Origin: Atherix ibis
Taxonomy: Eukaryota; Arthropoda; Insecta; Diptera; Athericidae
DNA: 64,000 bases
Assembly (NCBI GenBank): GCA_958298945.1
Contig: OY282606.1
Location: 45,397,920-45,461,919 of the forward strand
Direction of reading: 5' to 3'
Position 1 is the stretch's first letter; each line of letters begins with the position of its first letter. A program made the translations under genes and the position numbers. Positions 22,910 to 33,639 of this stretch are shown here, piece after piece. The notes beneath the pieces are model-generated. The model was not told the origin of the DNA and made no database searches. It saw only the letters and a program-made list of their open reading frames with translations.

Positions 22910-23955
22910 ATAACAAATCGGCTGAAAAGTTTATAAGGTTGACGTCTAGATGGCGCCTCTTCCAAAAATCTACTTAATTATCACAAAGCATCATCCTTCA
23001 AATGATTCCTGTCAAAATTTGATGCAGAACGCAGTGGACGCCCAAAAGAGGTGGTGACGGCAGAAAACATAAAAAAAATCCACAAAATAATTTTAAATGA
23101 CCGTAAAGTGAAGTTGAGCGAGATAGCTGAGACTCTGAAGATATCGAAAGAGCGTGTTGGACATATCGTCCATGAATATTTGGGCATGCGAAAGCTGTGT
23201 GCAGAGTGGGTGACGCGTGAGCTCACTGTGGACCAAAAACAACAACGTGTTAATGATTCTGAGCAGTGTTTGGAGCTGTTCAAGCGCAATAAACCCGAAT
23301 TTTTGCGTCGATATGTGACAATGGATGAAACATGGCTCCGTCACTACACTCCAGAGTCCAATCGGCAGTCGGCAGAGTGGACAGCGAGCGACGAACCGAA
23401 TCCAAAGCGTGGAAAGACGCAACAGTCGGCTGGCAAGGTGATGGCGTCTGTATTTTGGGATGCGCATGGTATAATATTCATTGACTATCTCCAGAAGGGA
23501 CAGACGATCAACAGCGACTATTATATAGCGTTATTGGATCGGTTGAAGAAAGAAATCGCTAAGAAACGGCCTCATTTGAAGAAGAAAAAAGTGTTGTTTC
23601 ACAAAGACAATGCACCGTGTCACAAGTCGATGAAAACGATGGTCAAACTCAATGAATTGGGCTACGAATTGCTGCCCCATCCACCGTATTCTCCAGATCT
23701 GGCCCCCAGCGACTTTTTCCTGTTTGCAGACCTCAAGAGAATGCTCGCTGGCAAGAAATTTAAGACCGATGAGGAAACTGAGTCCTATTTTGAGGCAAAC
23801 CCGAAAGAGTACTATAAAAATGGTATCGAAAAGTTGGAAGATCGCTATAATCGCTGTATCGCCCTCAAAGGCAACTATGTTGAATAATAAAAATGAATTT
23901 TGCAAAAAAAAATATTTTTACTGTGTTATCTTATAAACTTTTCAGAAGTTTTACT
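22910..23955 (+). mobile_element. Mariner element E inserted in RTE-like LINE copy 2
   Basis: The TIR core CTGAAAAGTTTATAAG at 22922-22937 recurs inverted at 23930-23945; flanking TIR bases match less well. Between them lies one transposase gene on the plus strand. The left TIR is only about 85 bp from transposase sequence that should lie well inside the gene, so the 5' UTR and first part of the coding region are deleted. RTE-like LINE sequence on both sides shows that this mariner landed in an existing LINE. Confidence 0.85.
23006..23887 (+). CDS. Mariner transposase, catalytic domain intact, N-terminus missing
   Basis: This is the best preserved transposase here. The frame is open from 23006 to TAA at 23885-23887; the conventional start is lost, and residues here are numbered from the GTG at 23051 (278 codons). 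Upstream FDAERSGRPKE is the end of the first helix-turn-helix; KVKLSEIAETLKISKERV is the second. The triad is present: Asp92 in VTMDETW, Asp186 in HKDNAPCH and Asp221 in LAPSDFFLF, with the mariner 34-residue spacing. WVTREL replaces the usual WVPREL linker, and a few residues seem missing after AGKKF. Full mariner proteins have about 345 residues. Without the N-terminal TIR-binding part it should not transpose by itself; this is inference. Confidence 0.85.
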   Translation, partial: FLSKFDAERSGRPKEVVTAENIKKIHKIILNDRKVKLSEIAETLKISKERVGHIVHEYLGMRKLCAEWVTRELTVDQKQQRVNDSEQCLELFKRNKPEFLRRYVTMDETWLRHYTPESNRQSAEWTASDEPNPKRGKTQQSAGKVMASVFWDAHGIIFIDYLQKGQTINSDYYIALLDRLKKEIAKKRPHLKKKKVLFHKDNAPCHKSMKTMVKLNELGYELLPHPPYSPDLAPSDFFLFADLKRMLAGKKFKTDEETESYFEANPKEYYKNGIEKLEDRYNRCIALKGNYVE

Positions 23956-23959
23956 TAGC

Positions 23960-24540
23960 AACGTATTATCTCTATAACTTTTACACTCTCTGATATATCC
24001 TTCGTTATATATGAGACAGATAATACCAAGGTACCAATCGTCGAATATTGAGTCGCTTAAACATACTTGGACGTGTGGTGTCGTGTGTCGCTTCCGGACT
24101 TTACCAGTTCACTGGTGATCACGCACGATAGCGGATGATTTGTGAGTTTTTCAATGCCTAATGGCAGCAGCATGTCTGAAGGAATGTTCAATTCGTGCAC
24201 TGACTAGTAAGTATTTAGAATTTCATTAAATTTTTCCACTCATGACCAAAATATTTCCATTTTGTATTATATGCTCTTTGTTGATAGTTATAATTTTTGA
24301 CTTCATAGACCTTTTCGTTCTTCCAAGCTTTGTTTCTTTTGTCTGTGAATCCTCTTTTCTGTTTGGTGTGCAGCATTCTTTGGTTATGTTGCTCGCTTGC
24401 AATCATCGTCAAACCAGCCGTTACGACCCTCTTTGTCTCTAGGGTCTAAGACTTTTTCGGCCGTACCACTGATAGTGTCGTTTAGGTGCTTTCATACTAT
24501 GTAAAAGTAACAAATTCCTGATTTTTTGGTACAATTATTC
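23960..24540 (-). pseudogene. RTE-like LINE copy 2, endonuclease-RT linker
   Basis: GACAGATAATACCAAGGT at 24013 recurs at 35704 in copy 3, and GCTCGCTTGCA.TCATCGTCAAACCAGCCGTT recurs near 36080. Read on the minus strand the latter encodes NGWFDD.C.RA, the WFD.EC motif between endonuclease and RT. This is therefore the upstream half of the LINE that mariner E split. Frames are broken. Confidence 0.7.
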
Positions 24541-24599
24541 CATGTGCAAGCAATAATTTATTGCAATGAAAAATTATTAATAAAAAACTCAATACTAAA

Positions 24600-25160
24600 T
24601 TGGACTTTATGGAATCTCATTCTGACCTATAATTGTTCTGATTTACTTTTTCAAAAGCTGTTTTACACTTCTTTTTGAATTAACTCAAAATAAAAAATTG
24701 TCATTTTTTAAGTAAAATTATTTAAAAAAGAATTATAGAAAATAGCAAAAAATTCAAATTTTTCGACACAAGATATAGTTCTGAGCCTAATTTTTTTTTC
24801 ACCCTACATTTTTTTTAATAATCACCTTATACTTTCAGTTAAACCTACTCAAAATAATAAACTCCTAATATTTTGGCAGAATTTTTCTTATATGCACATA
24901 ATAGTGGAGTCCAAACTAGAACATTTTATTGTGAAAAAAAAAAACATTTGTATATACTCTGACCTAGATTTTTTTCAACAGCCGTCCATTCCTTTTAATT
25001 AAAGTAACTGAAAATAAATCCTCCTAATTTTTTCTAAATCTCGCGAGATTTTTTGATACCTTAATTTTTTTCTTAGTTTTTAATATAACAGCCTACTTTC
25101 AATTAAGCCAACGCAAAATTATGATTTAGAATTATTTGGTATAGCAATTTTTAGCAGAAC
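24600..25160. repeat. Degenerate AT-rich repeat array (four boxes)
   Basis: A box resembling TTCAGTTAAACCTACTCAAA, continuing as TAATAAACTCCTAATTTTTT then GGCAGAATTTTT, appears at about 24671, 24834, 24991 and 25096, often preceded by CTGACCTA or CCTACATTTTTTTT. Spacing is irregular (about 163, 157 and 105 bases). Related boxes occur near 29126, 31134, 33270, 36549 and 36674. It resembles the wreck of a satellite or a dispersed non-coding element. Confidence 0.5.
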
Positions 25161-25164
25161 TTAA

Positions 25165-26440
25165 AACAAATATAAAATAAAAATTAGATATAATATACAA
25201 AAATGCCTGAATTCATTGACCTCATCATGACAGTATAATAAATTCTATTAAAATTGTGGAAATGTGGCTCTTAAAGTAATGTTGACAAATATTTTTTCTT
25301 AAATGGAATTTCATCGTCCTTGTAAAAGTATGCTACTTGAAATTGATTCAATTTAAAGTAATATTAAAATGTCATTTTGGTATAGTTGCCATTTTTCTTA
25401 ATACAAGAATAATATTCTTCTAGAAAATAAATAAAATATTAAATATTTAATATGATGAAAAAAAAGTCGTTTCTTTTACAACATGCTTGTTTCTTCTAGT
25501 AAAATAAATGTTTAGTTTTGAAATTTTGTTGGAAACGTATTTTAGTAGCATTTAAAAAGTTTGTTTCAGACTGTCATTAAATTAAGTTATCCGGTGCATT
25601 TCTATAGAACTTCTTTTTTGGTGAACGGAAGTTTTGTTCAATGTATTATTAACGGTTCTTTACAAAAACCACACGCAAACCAAAATTACATCGTAAACTT
25701 GAATTATACTCAACTTCATGTCAAAGTTTCAACCACTCTGACTATGTCGTTTTTGGGCAACAATGTAATACAAAATTCCATTTATGCGAACACACTATCA
25801 AAGTATACTCGTACATTCGGTCATTTCAGTATGAAGGAAATAATTCCGAATTGATTTCGAAATATACTTACTCGTGTCACATAGCACGTATGTAAAAAAT
25901 TGGGTACTAAAATGTTAGTTTATTGTCACTCGTAAATACTTAGATTTGATTGAGCATGCAATACCCATGTCCTTGGGCATACTAAACATTTCCCAGCTCA
26001 TTTATATATTATCTTATCAACTGTAATACATTTACCTCGTCTAGTATAAATAATACTCGTAAGTCTATTTAGTGGGAATTTCTAATGGTAAACTAAAAAA
26101 TTGGGATAGATTTATTTTAGACAATAACAACACATAATTTTAACTTTTTTTATGCAAAGTAACTCATACTCGTATGAGTATTTTAACTTAGCTAAATTAA
26201 AATAAAATTATAGTTTTAATCAAGATGTCAGTCACCTTACCATATAAATAAAACAATATTTTTCTTTAGTTTATATCAATAAAAAAGAGTTTTCGTATTT
26301 TGTCATTTTTTTTTGTAGTTAATCAAAAATTCATCAAAATTTTATGGTAATTCAATAAATTCTGAGAATAATATTTTTTTTTTTAAAATAATCACATATC
26401 CAAAATTAGCAAAAAATGTAGATTAAATTAGTTAAAGTCT
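25165..26440. other. AT-rich sequence with one unexplained ORF
   Basis: The plus-strand frame 25561-25854 (97 codons) begins without ATG (TTG) and has no motif I recognise. Its surroundings are ordinary AT-rich sequence. I do not assign it a function. Confidence 0.4.
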
Positions 26441-26449
26441 CGAGAAAGA

Positions 26450-26995
26450 ATATATGAAATGTGGCAGAAAAGTAATGGGATCACTCAAAGCGATTTGGCA
26501 ACATTGCGGACTTTGCGTCCACGTAGCTTATATATACAATACGCTAATCCCTTTTAAACATGCAGTAAAATTTTGAACCCCATTCGGTTATTCCGTGACT
26601 CTATAGATGGTGATAAGTGAAATTGAGTTTTTTTAGTGTATAATGAAAAATGGTACACACAAAACTTTTGAAATAACGATGTCAGGATAACTTTTAACAT
26701 CGAAAACTTATACAAATGTGGCACGATTGAGAGATCTTGTAAAAAATAGTTCGTCGCATCCGATCGGACATTGAAGATACTTTCATACTCCAGCATAACA
26801 ATGCCTTCTGTCTCATGGGTATCTCCTTCAATGAGTTTTTGTCGAAAAACTAGATTCCACATGGACTTCGATCAGATAAATCGTGAGGTGGAACTTCGGA
26901 AAACTATTCCGAAGTTCTCCTTAACTATTTGCCTGATCGAAGACTATGTGGCTCATTACCAAGAAACACTTGAAAGGACGTAATCTTGGTGCTGT
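26450..26995. other. Higher-complexity patch, possible decayed DNA transposon
   Basis: This patch is less AT-rich than its flanks. It opens with GGCAGAAAAGTAATGGGATC, the style of a mariner/Tc1 terminus, and the plus strand has TNVARLRDLVK, faintly like the VR.LVR helix-turn-helix start of some mariners. A short palindrome ACTTCGGAAAACTATTCCGAAGT lies at about 26895-26917. The evidence is weak; it could be another kind of element. Confidence 0.25.
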
Positions 26996-27007
26996 CGATA
27001 ACATCTA

Positions 27008-27282
27008 CGAGGTCTGCTCAAAAAGTATCACGAATTTTGAATTTCCGCGGGTTGCGTATAGTCGATTTCCGATTTTTTGTGGCGTTATGTTGGTACTCAT
27101 GTCTCGAAGACGAGCCAAAACACGTGCAAGCAAAGCAGCTGCCAAAAATTAACTGAATATTCAAAATGGCCGAATTTGTCGGCATAAGTGGGAGACATGA
27201 GTACCAATATAACGCCACAAAAAATCGAAAGTCGAATATACGTAACACGCGAAAATTCAATACTGTTTTTGAACAGACCTCG
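27008..27282. mobile_element. 275-bp fold-back MITE made of two mariner-I 5' ends
   Basis: The terminus CGAGGTCTGCTCAAAAAGTA is inverted at the other end with TA outside both (27006-27007 and 27283-27284). The inverted arms extend about 95 bases. The right half, read inverted, follows the 5' terminus and 5' UTR of mariner I (51266 leftward), including GCAGCTGCTTTGCTTGCACG and GTTTTGGCTCGTC. The left arm also matches the 5' end of mariner I, not its 3' end. It carries no gene and would need a transposase supplied in trans. Confidence 0.9.
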
Positions 27283-27765
27283 TATACGAATATAATCGGG
27301 CAACTGAAGACGATTCTACTTGAAGCCGTCCAGTACTGCTACAAAAAGTGGAAATAATACCTCCGCCGAAGGGAAATACTTTGAATGGGTTAATATTGTA
27401 TATACAAAAAAAATTGTCTAATTAATAATCGGTTTCAAAATATTTCACTTTATTCAAAAAGAAAAAATTTCTTTAGTTTCTCAGTACTACTATTATTTTC
27501 AATCTAAACTTAAAATTAACGTATGTGTACTGTTTTTAACCATAAACCATTCGCACATATTTCAATTTAAAAAGCCATTCCCATTTATGCAAAAATTCAG
27601 TAGATTTGCATTTTCGACCAAATATATCCAAATTCAATTTCAAGTTTTACTCGATGGATTATTTTGCATCATTAATCGTAGCTCAATTCAATAAATTGAT
27701 CAGCTGAAATTGGCAAGAAATCAGCTTTTTTGCTTCAATTCATTAAAATACTATCCCCAAAATAA

Positions 27766-27996
27766 TTGAATAGTTCTTTCGAATACAGTGATAGGACCGA
27801 TGATTGCTCTTTTGGGGATTATACCATATTTACAGACAAAGAATTGATATTCGTCACATGCACTGATGCAATTACGTTTACTCGCCAGTTTTATGTGAAA
27901 AAGCTTACATTCTTCGGATCTGATGGGATAAAGTATAATTTTCAAGTGAATGCATTTAAACCAGACTCAATTGATTTTGGTAAATGGACTAATTAA
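27766..27996 (+). other. Unexplained 76-codon ORF
   Basis: The frame has a mixed, protein-like composition (DRTDDCSFGDYTIFTDKEL near its start and FGSDGIKYNFQVNAFKP later) in otherwise poor sequence. A GTAAATG lies near the end and a weak pyrimidine-AG precedes it, so a host exon is conceivable. I recognise no family, and the opposite strand is also open, so chance is quite possible. Confidence 0.2.
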
Positions 27997-28284
27997 TCAT
28001 TTTTTCTTTTTGACTATTCGGTATATACTATCGGATTATTTGAGTTTCGAATTCAATTAAATTTTACTATTTATGTATTATGGAAGATCTTACTAAAATA
28101 GGTATATTTATAAGTTCAATAAACATCAGACCGCCAATAGGATAATTTTCTATTATTCTTCTTTCAAAATATTAACTTGAATAAATAAATATCAATATTC
28201 AATTAATAATATTGCATTAATAGGAAATCTTGTATAATAAAATTCTATCTTTGTACATATATTTTGTAGTTTATACTATTGTCT

Positions 28285-28570
28285 AGACATGTTGTAATTG
28301 AGGCAGCTAGTATGAAAGAGACTGCTGGGACTGTTAGCATATAATACAACATAGAACAGCGGAAGCTTAAAGAGAAACAAATAAGTTAAAGGAAGACTGT
28401 ATCACCATCCATTGTAGTCTCTTGTGATATTCGGTACAATAGTATGAATTTCTTAGTCTATTGTTTGGAATAAAGACAAGAAGAAATTGTATAAGAATAG
28501 CAAGGATAGTAAAGAATAAAGACTAGAAACCAAATGAGAAGGAAATCTAAGATTCCGGAATGGTTTATTT
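28285..28570. other. Possible solo LTR-like segment
   Basis: A less AT-rich patch starting TGTTGTAATTGAGGCAGCTA with a later GGAATAAAGAC (polyadenylation-like) resembles a solo LTR, but no TG...CA ends with target duplication could be defined. Confidence 0.2.
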
Positions 28571-29509
28571 AATGCTCCCTTATTCCTTCGAATATATTAC
28601 TTATTCTGTATAATAAAACTATAATTTACAGTATACAAAATATGATTCCTATGAAGATCCTCTCAAAAATTACCCAAAATAAATACGATTAATACCAATA
28701 ATAATTTATGGTTGCGATTATTTTTTTACAAAAGCTATGACAATAATATATGCGACAATGTAGCCCTTATCCAGAACTATTTATTTATTTTTTTTTTTTA
28801 ATAGTATTTTTAATTTAAAAGGAAATTTTTCAATATTTTAGCGCAGAGATTAACAGATAATTTTTACACGAACCTTTTGAAAGAATAAGAAAACTGAAAT
28901 TTGGCCTCAGAAACTTTTTTTGTCATTTTTTTTAAACAACAAATTTTTGATGTTTAGGAATATTTACTTCAAATGCACGCAAAATAAAAGTCTTTATTTA
29001 AACATTTTATGGCAAAACACATTTTTTTTTAAATGAAACCTCACTGTGACCTACATTTTTGAGATATCCACTTTCTTTTTTCAATTTTTGCGATTTTTTC
29101 AGATATCGACTTTCTATTTTCAGTTCAACCTATTTAAAATATAAAAAGATTCAGGTTTTTGGCACTGTTTTTAACCCGAGCAAAATTAGGTCCCGAATTA
29201 ATGCACTTTATGGAAAGATAAAACTTTCTATTCAAAACGCATTGAAGACAATCAAAATAGCTAGTCCTTTAACTCAAAGAACTTCATTCGGACCTATAAT
29301 TTAGTTGTGTGTTTGTATATAAAGTCTTTTAGAGATATACCAGGAGTAACAATATAGATTCACAACCATGAGTCCATTTGGTAACAATACTAGGGGTATA
29401 AGCCTAAATCCGCTGTTTCGTCATAGATGGCGTGAGTGAGCGTATTAAGCTACCATAGGCACGCCATACTCTGAAAACAATGTTCCAAAATTAGTTTTGT
29501 CGGTTCAAA

Positions 29510-30783
29510 GACGGCAATTTTGACTTGTGGGACAAGAAGCGTGAAAATCGGCTTAGGTTGAGGACCATCAATTGCAGGCTCTTTTGGACGAAGCCGATAT
29601 CCAATCTCAAAAAATGCTCGTGGAGCAATTGGGTGTTGTCACTCAAGCAGCTATTTCCATGCGTCTGCGTGCCATCAGTAAGATTAAAAAGATCAGATAG
29701 TGGGTGCCGCATGAATTGGACGATAGGCAGATGGAGCGACGCCAAAATATATGCGAAATCTTGCTCGCAAGACAAAAAAGAAAGTCGTTCCTGCATCGGA
29801 TTGTGACAGGTGATGAAAAGTGGATATATTTCGAGAATCCTAAACGCAAGAAATCGTGGGTTGATCACGGCCAACCATCGACATCTTCCCAATACCAAAT
29901 CGTTTCGGACGGAAGAGGATACTGTGCGTTTGGTGGGATCAGCAGGGTAAAGTCTACTATGAGATGTTGAAACCTGGTGAAACTGTCAATGCCCACCGCT
30001 ACCACCAACAACTGATCAAATTGCACCATGCTTTGCGTGTGAAAAAGACGGATTATCAACAAAGACATGACAAGCTGATCGAGAATCCTAAACGCAAGAA
30101 ATCTTGGGTTGATCCCGGCCAACCATCGACATCTTCCCAAGACCAAATCGTTTCGGACGGAAGAGGATGCTGTGCGTTTGGTGGGATCAGCAGGGTATCG
30201 TCTACTATGAGATGTTGAAACCTGGTGAAACTGTCAATGCCCACCGCTACCACCAACAACTGATCAAATTGCACCGTGCTTTGCGTGTGAAAAAGACGGA
30301 TTATCAACAAAGACATGACAAGCTGATCGAGAATCCTAAACGCAAGAAATCTTGGGTTGATCCCGGCCAACCATCGACATCTTCCCAAGACCAAATCGTT
30401 TCGGACGGAAGAGGATGCTGTGCGTTTGGTGGGATCAGCAGGGTATCGTCTACTATGAGATGTTGAAACCTGGTGAAACTGTCAAAGCCCACTGCTACCA
30501 CCAACAACTGAACAAATTACACCGTGCTCTGCGTGAAAAAAGGACGGATTATCAACAAAGACATGACAAGCTGATTTTCCTCCACGACAACGCACCATCG
30601 CACACGTCAAAAATGGTCCGAAACTACTTAGAGATACTCAACTGGGAGATGCTACCCCATCCCACTTATTCACCAAACCTGGCCCCTTCTAACTACCACC
30701 TGTTTTCTTCGATGGGCCATGCGCTCGCTGAGCAGAACTTCAATTCTTACGAAAATAGCTTGATGAGGGGTTTTTTTGACTAA
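29510..30783 (+). pseudogene. Mariner F transposase pseudogene
   Basis: Pieces in order: DLWDKKRENR (end of the first helix-turn-helix), a frameshifted second helix-turn-helix, then VPHELDDRQMERRQNICEIL and FLHRIVTGDEKWIYFENPKR with the first catalytic Asp. The triplicated block carries KKSWVDPGQPSTSSQ, and in another frame CVWWDQQGIVYYEMLKPGET. The last piece has IFLHDNAPSHTSKMVRNYLE with the second Asp and YSPNLAPSNYHLFSS, where the third Asp is Asn. Each 248-bp unit shifts the frame, so no continuous protein is possible. Confidence 0.85.
29833..30576 (+). repeat. Three tandem 248-bp units within mariner F
   Basis: GAGAATCCTAAACGCAAGAA begins at 29833, 30081 and 30329, and each unit ends with GACAAGCTGATC (the third with GACAAGCTGATT). 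Units differ by a few substitutions, for example the CACGG/CCCGG change and the CTGATC/CTGAAC change. The sequence is transposase coding region, so this is a secondary tandem duplication rather than an original feature. Confidence 0.95.
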
Positions 30784-30988
30784 AAAACCGCGGATTTAAG
30801 CTTATACACGTGGTATGTTGCGTGTGAGTTGATATTATCAGTTTACCTAATGAAACTGGTCAAAGTGAAGTTTGAGGAAGCAATCAGTAGTGGTTAAATT
30901 TTACGGAACTTTAAAAAATACTTGGCTTAGCTATTGTTAGGTCTAGAGGCTCCACAATATTATTCAAAATGAAATTCTAGATAAAGTG

Positions 30989-31105
30989 GCATTCTTGGTT
31001 TTTGATATAAGAAATAGTAAATGGATTTCGAATTTATACTTTGAGAAGTATCCATTTACTATTCTTATATCAAAAACCAAGAATGCTTGGATTTCGAATT
31101 TATAC
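30989..31105. repeat. Inverted repeat plus direct repeat
   Basis: Arms 30989-31025 and 31051-31086 are complementary apart from one extra base (GCATTCTTGGTTTTTGATAT is the outer part). The loop start TGGATTTCGAATTTATAC (31022-31039) is repeated directly after the right arm at 31088-31105. The pattern suggests template switching or a fold-back element. Confidence 0.9.
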
Positions 31106-31109
31106 ATTC

Positions 31110-33600
31110 TCTACAATTATCTGTCATCTTCTACTTTCAGGAAAACCTACTCCAATATTATTAATTTCTTATTTTTTGCATAATTATAATAAATGCCAAC
31201 AGAAGTTGAATAAATTATACATTTTACAAATAAAGCATCTTAACTAAAACGCTTTATTTGTAAAAAGTATAATTTTTACAAAATTATAAAAAGCTGTTTT
31301 TTTTAACTTTGAATTTTATAAATTTTTTAATTAAAATATAAATTTACAAAATATTTCTATTTTAATTAAAAAATTTAAAATTTAATTACTCTTAAATGTT
31401 TTAATAATAGCTTTAAAGAGTAAATAAAAAAATGTTCAAGGAACTATAATTATGATTTCTTGCACAAATTTAATACCAAATATATAACCCTACACAAGCT
31501 AATAGTAATATTTGAGTTTTAATAAATTTTATAATACTTTCATGGAATCAAACCATTTGAAATTGAAAAGTGATAGTAAACAGAAATTCATTGAAATTGA
31601 ATTTCATAGAAAACGAATACACCGTCATATATAAAACTGCTAACATTCGAAAACTGTGCCAATTCCACACTATATCCCATATCTTATGTATCTTAAACAG
31701 AGATTTTAACGCCCACGATCTAAAGATGGTTTAAGATAGCATCTCTTCGTTCAAACTCGATTTTCTCTGCTAGATTGAATTCACTTTGGATCATTTTAAA
31801 TCTTTGCTGATACTTATCTGTTTTATGCTATTTCCTGAGGCTAATTTTAGCAGAAGGGCGATAAAATGGCATTGTCTAAGCTTTCGAAAAAGAATGCGAA
31901 AAGGGTTTTTTTTTGTGTATGTCATATGCTGCAATATCCAAAGGGTGTTTGTCGCCTTAATATCTACAAGCATAGTAGTACGAATACACAGAGAATACTA
32001 CCCCCAATATCGATAAGAAACTTTACCGCATTCTGGATTGAATGGGTGGCTGGTTGCTGATGGGTATCGATTTGGAACAACATTGCTTGCTTTCGTTCTA
32101 TTCTATGGGAGATGTCTTCATTTCATTTTCATTGGAATTTGAGGTCTTTGTAAATGAATACCCTATCGTGGGATATTTTTATTTTATTCTTCTGCTGCTT
32201 TGTTTTATCTTTCTAATTTAGCAAAGGTTCAATTGGATTCATTTTAAATTAGTTCATTTGACAATGATTGGGATAAATAGTACCAAAACCTCTGATTAAG
32301 GGAAAAAATTTCATTATTTACAAAGGGTAAAGTTAATTAGTTCAATAGAAGAATTTCCTTTCTATTGCTACGATTTACACATAGACTGGTTTTTGCTCTT
32401 CTGAAGCAATCACACGAAATTAGCTCAGCTTATTTAAAAATAGTGCGGTTTATTTGGTAAGGAAATAATGAAGAACGAAGATTCCATAAACCGGATCAAA
32501 GTGACTACCAGATCATTATACTACAATGAAAATGGAATCTTTCGGAATAGTTAGATAAAATTCCTTATTTTGTGTATTGCTTAATAGAATATTCGACTTT
32601 TAGTGAATTTTATTCTCTTCAAGTAAATCGAATATTTTGAATTTGCACATCAATTATTTGCTCAAATTAAAGTAGACCATTTTCCAATAATTTGATTTTT
32701 GCACCCAATTGGTAATGAAAATAGATTTTCTTAGATTATCTGTCGAAATTCCTTTATTGAGGAGTTTCTATGGCACAGTGAATGGTATTATTTTTTGAAA
32801 AAAAAGATAGAACTGCTCAGATTTATGAGCAGAATATAAATTGAAAAATTTTACTATACAATTTTTTTATAATTGAAATATCAACTTAATTTTTCTAAAT
32901 TTTAATTTTTATAATTGGATATGCATAATTCACAAAAATCATACCAAAAATTGAATTAAAATTTATCGGTTAATAACATACAATATGAATCTAAATTTTT
33001 GAGTAAATGTAAAAAATAATTGAAAATTCTTTCAAATATAATTAAATTCTTTGCAAATACTTAGCAATCAGATTTTTAAAAAAAATTATTTTTACAAAAC
33101 TATAAAATGCAGTTTAATATCGACATCAGCATCTATCTTTACTAATATAACAGTATAAACTTTAAACTAAATCTAGTAAAAAAAGTGAACTTGTGAAATT
33201 TCGTCATTACCATATTTTCAAACATCTAAAAAAAAGTCCTTTTTCTGATTATCATAGTCTACATTCGATTAAAACCATCTCCAAATAAAAACTAGCTAAT
33301 TTTTGGCAGAGTAACTTTGACTGCAACACAAAAGAGAATCTAGAATTTAAAAAAAAACTGCAAGGCAAAATTATTTGTGCAAAACTTTGAAAGTATTAAT
33401 TTTCTTGGACCTATATTTTTAGGGATTGTTTTTTAATTTGGGCAAACACATCCTTATATTTAACAATATTTTATTTAAAATTGTAAACTTGTAATTTTCT
33501 GGCATAGCATTTATCTCTGCTACTCAAAACAGTGTTTAAGTAGAATAATTTTATCACATAGAACTACCGTTGACCTTTTTATATGCTTTACCTTTATTTC
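31110..33600. other. AT-rich sequence with repeat boxes, no gene recognised
   Basis: Contains boxes of the degenerate AT-rich repeat at about 31134-31180 and 33270-33320. The short complementary AAAGC.TTTATTTGTAAAA pair near 31229-31265 may fold. The frames at 31786-32060 overlap on both strands and show no motif. Confidence 0.5.
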
Positions 33601-33639
33601 TTTTAATAAAAACTTTAAGTCCATTTCAACATCATCAAC

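Larger units (their letters stand above)
27285..29385. other. AT-rich sequence with weak candidates
   Basis: Mostly featureless apart from two weak candidates listed separately (27766-27996 and 28285-28570). One box of the degenerate AT-rich repeat lies at about 29126-29175, preceded by GTGACCTACATTTTTGAG near 29046. Confidence 0.45.
29390..30813 (+). mobile_element. Mariner element F with internal triplication
   Basis: The left end (TA at 29388-29389, then CTAGGGGTATAAGCCTAAAT) and the inverted right end (CCACGTGTATAAGCTTAAAT, TA at 30814-30815) share the TIR of mariner G at 61415. The transposase is on the plus strand. Three copies of a 248-bp segment enlarge the centre, while the C-terminal coding region is deleted: the frame jumps from NSYENSL straight to the 3' terminus. 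Confidence 0.9.

Noticed and set aside
23093..23905. Two 124-codon minus-strand ORFs across mariner E
   Set aside because: They are antisense to the well-supported mariner transposase and show no motif of their own.
25561..25854. 97-codon ORF starting at TTG
   Set aside because: No ATG start and no recognisable family; likely chance.
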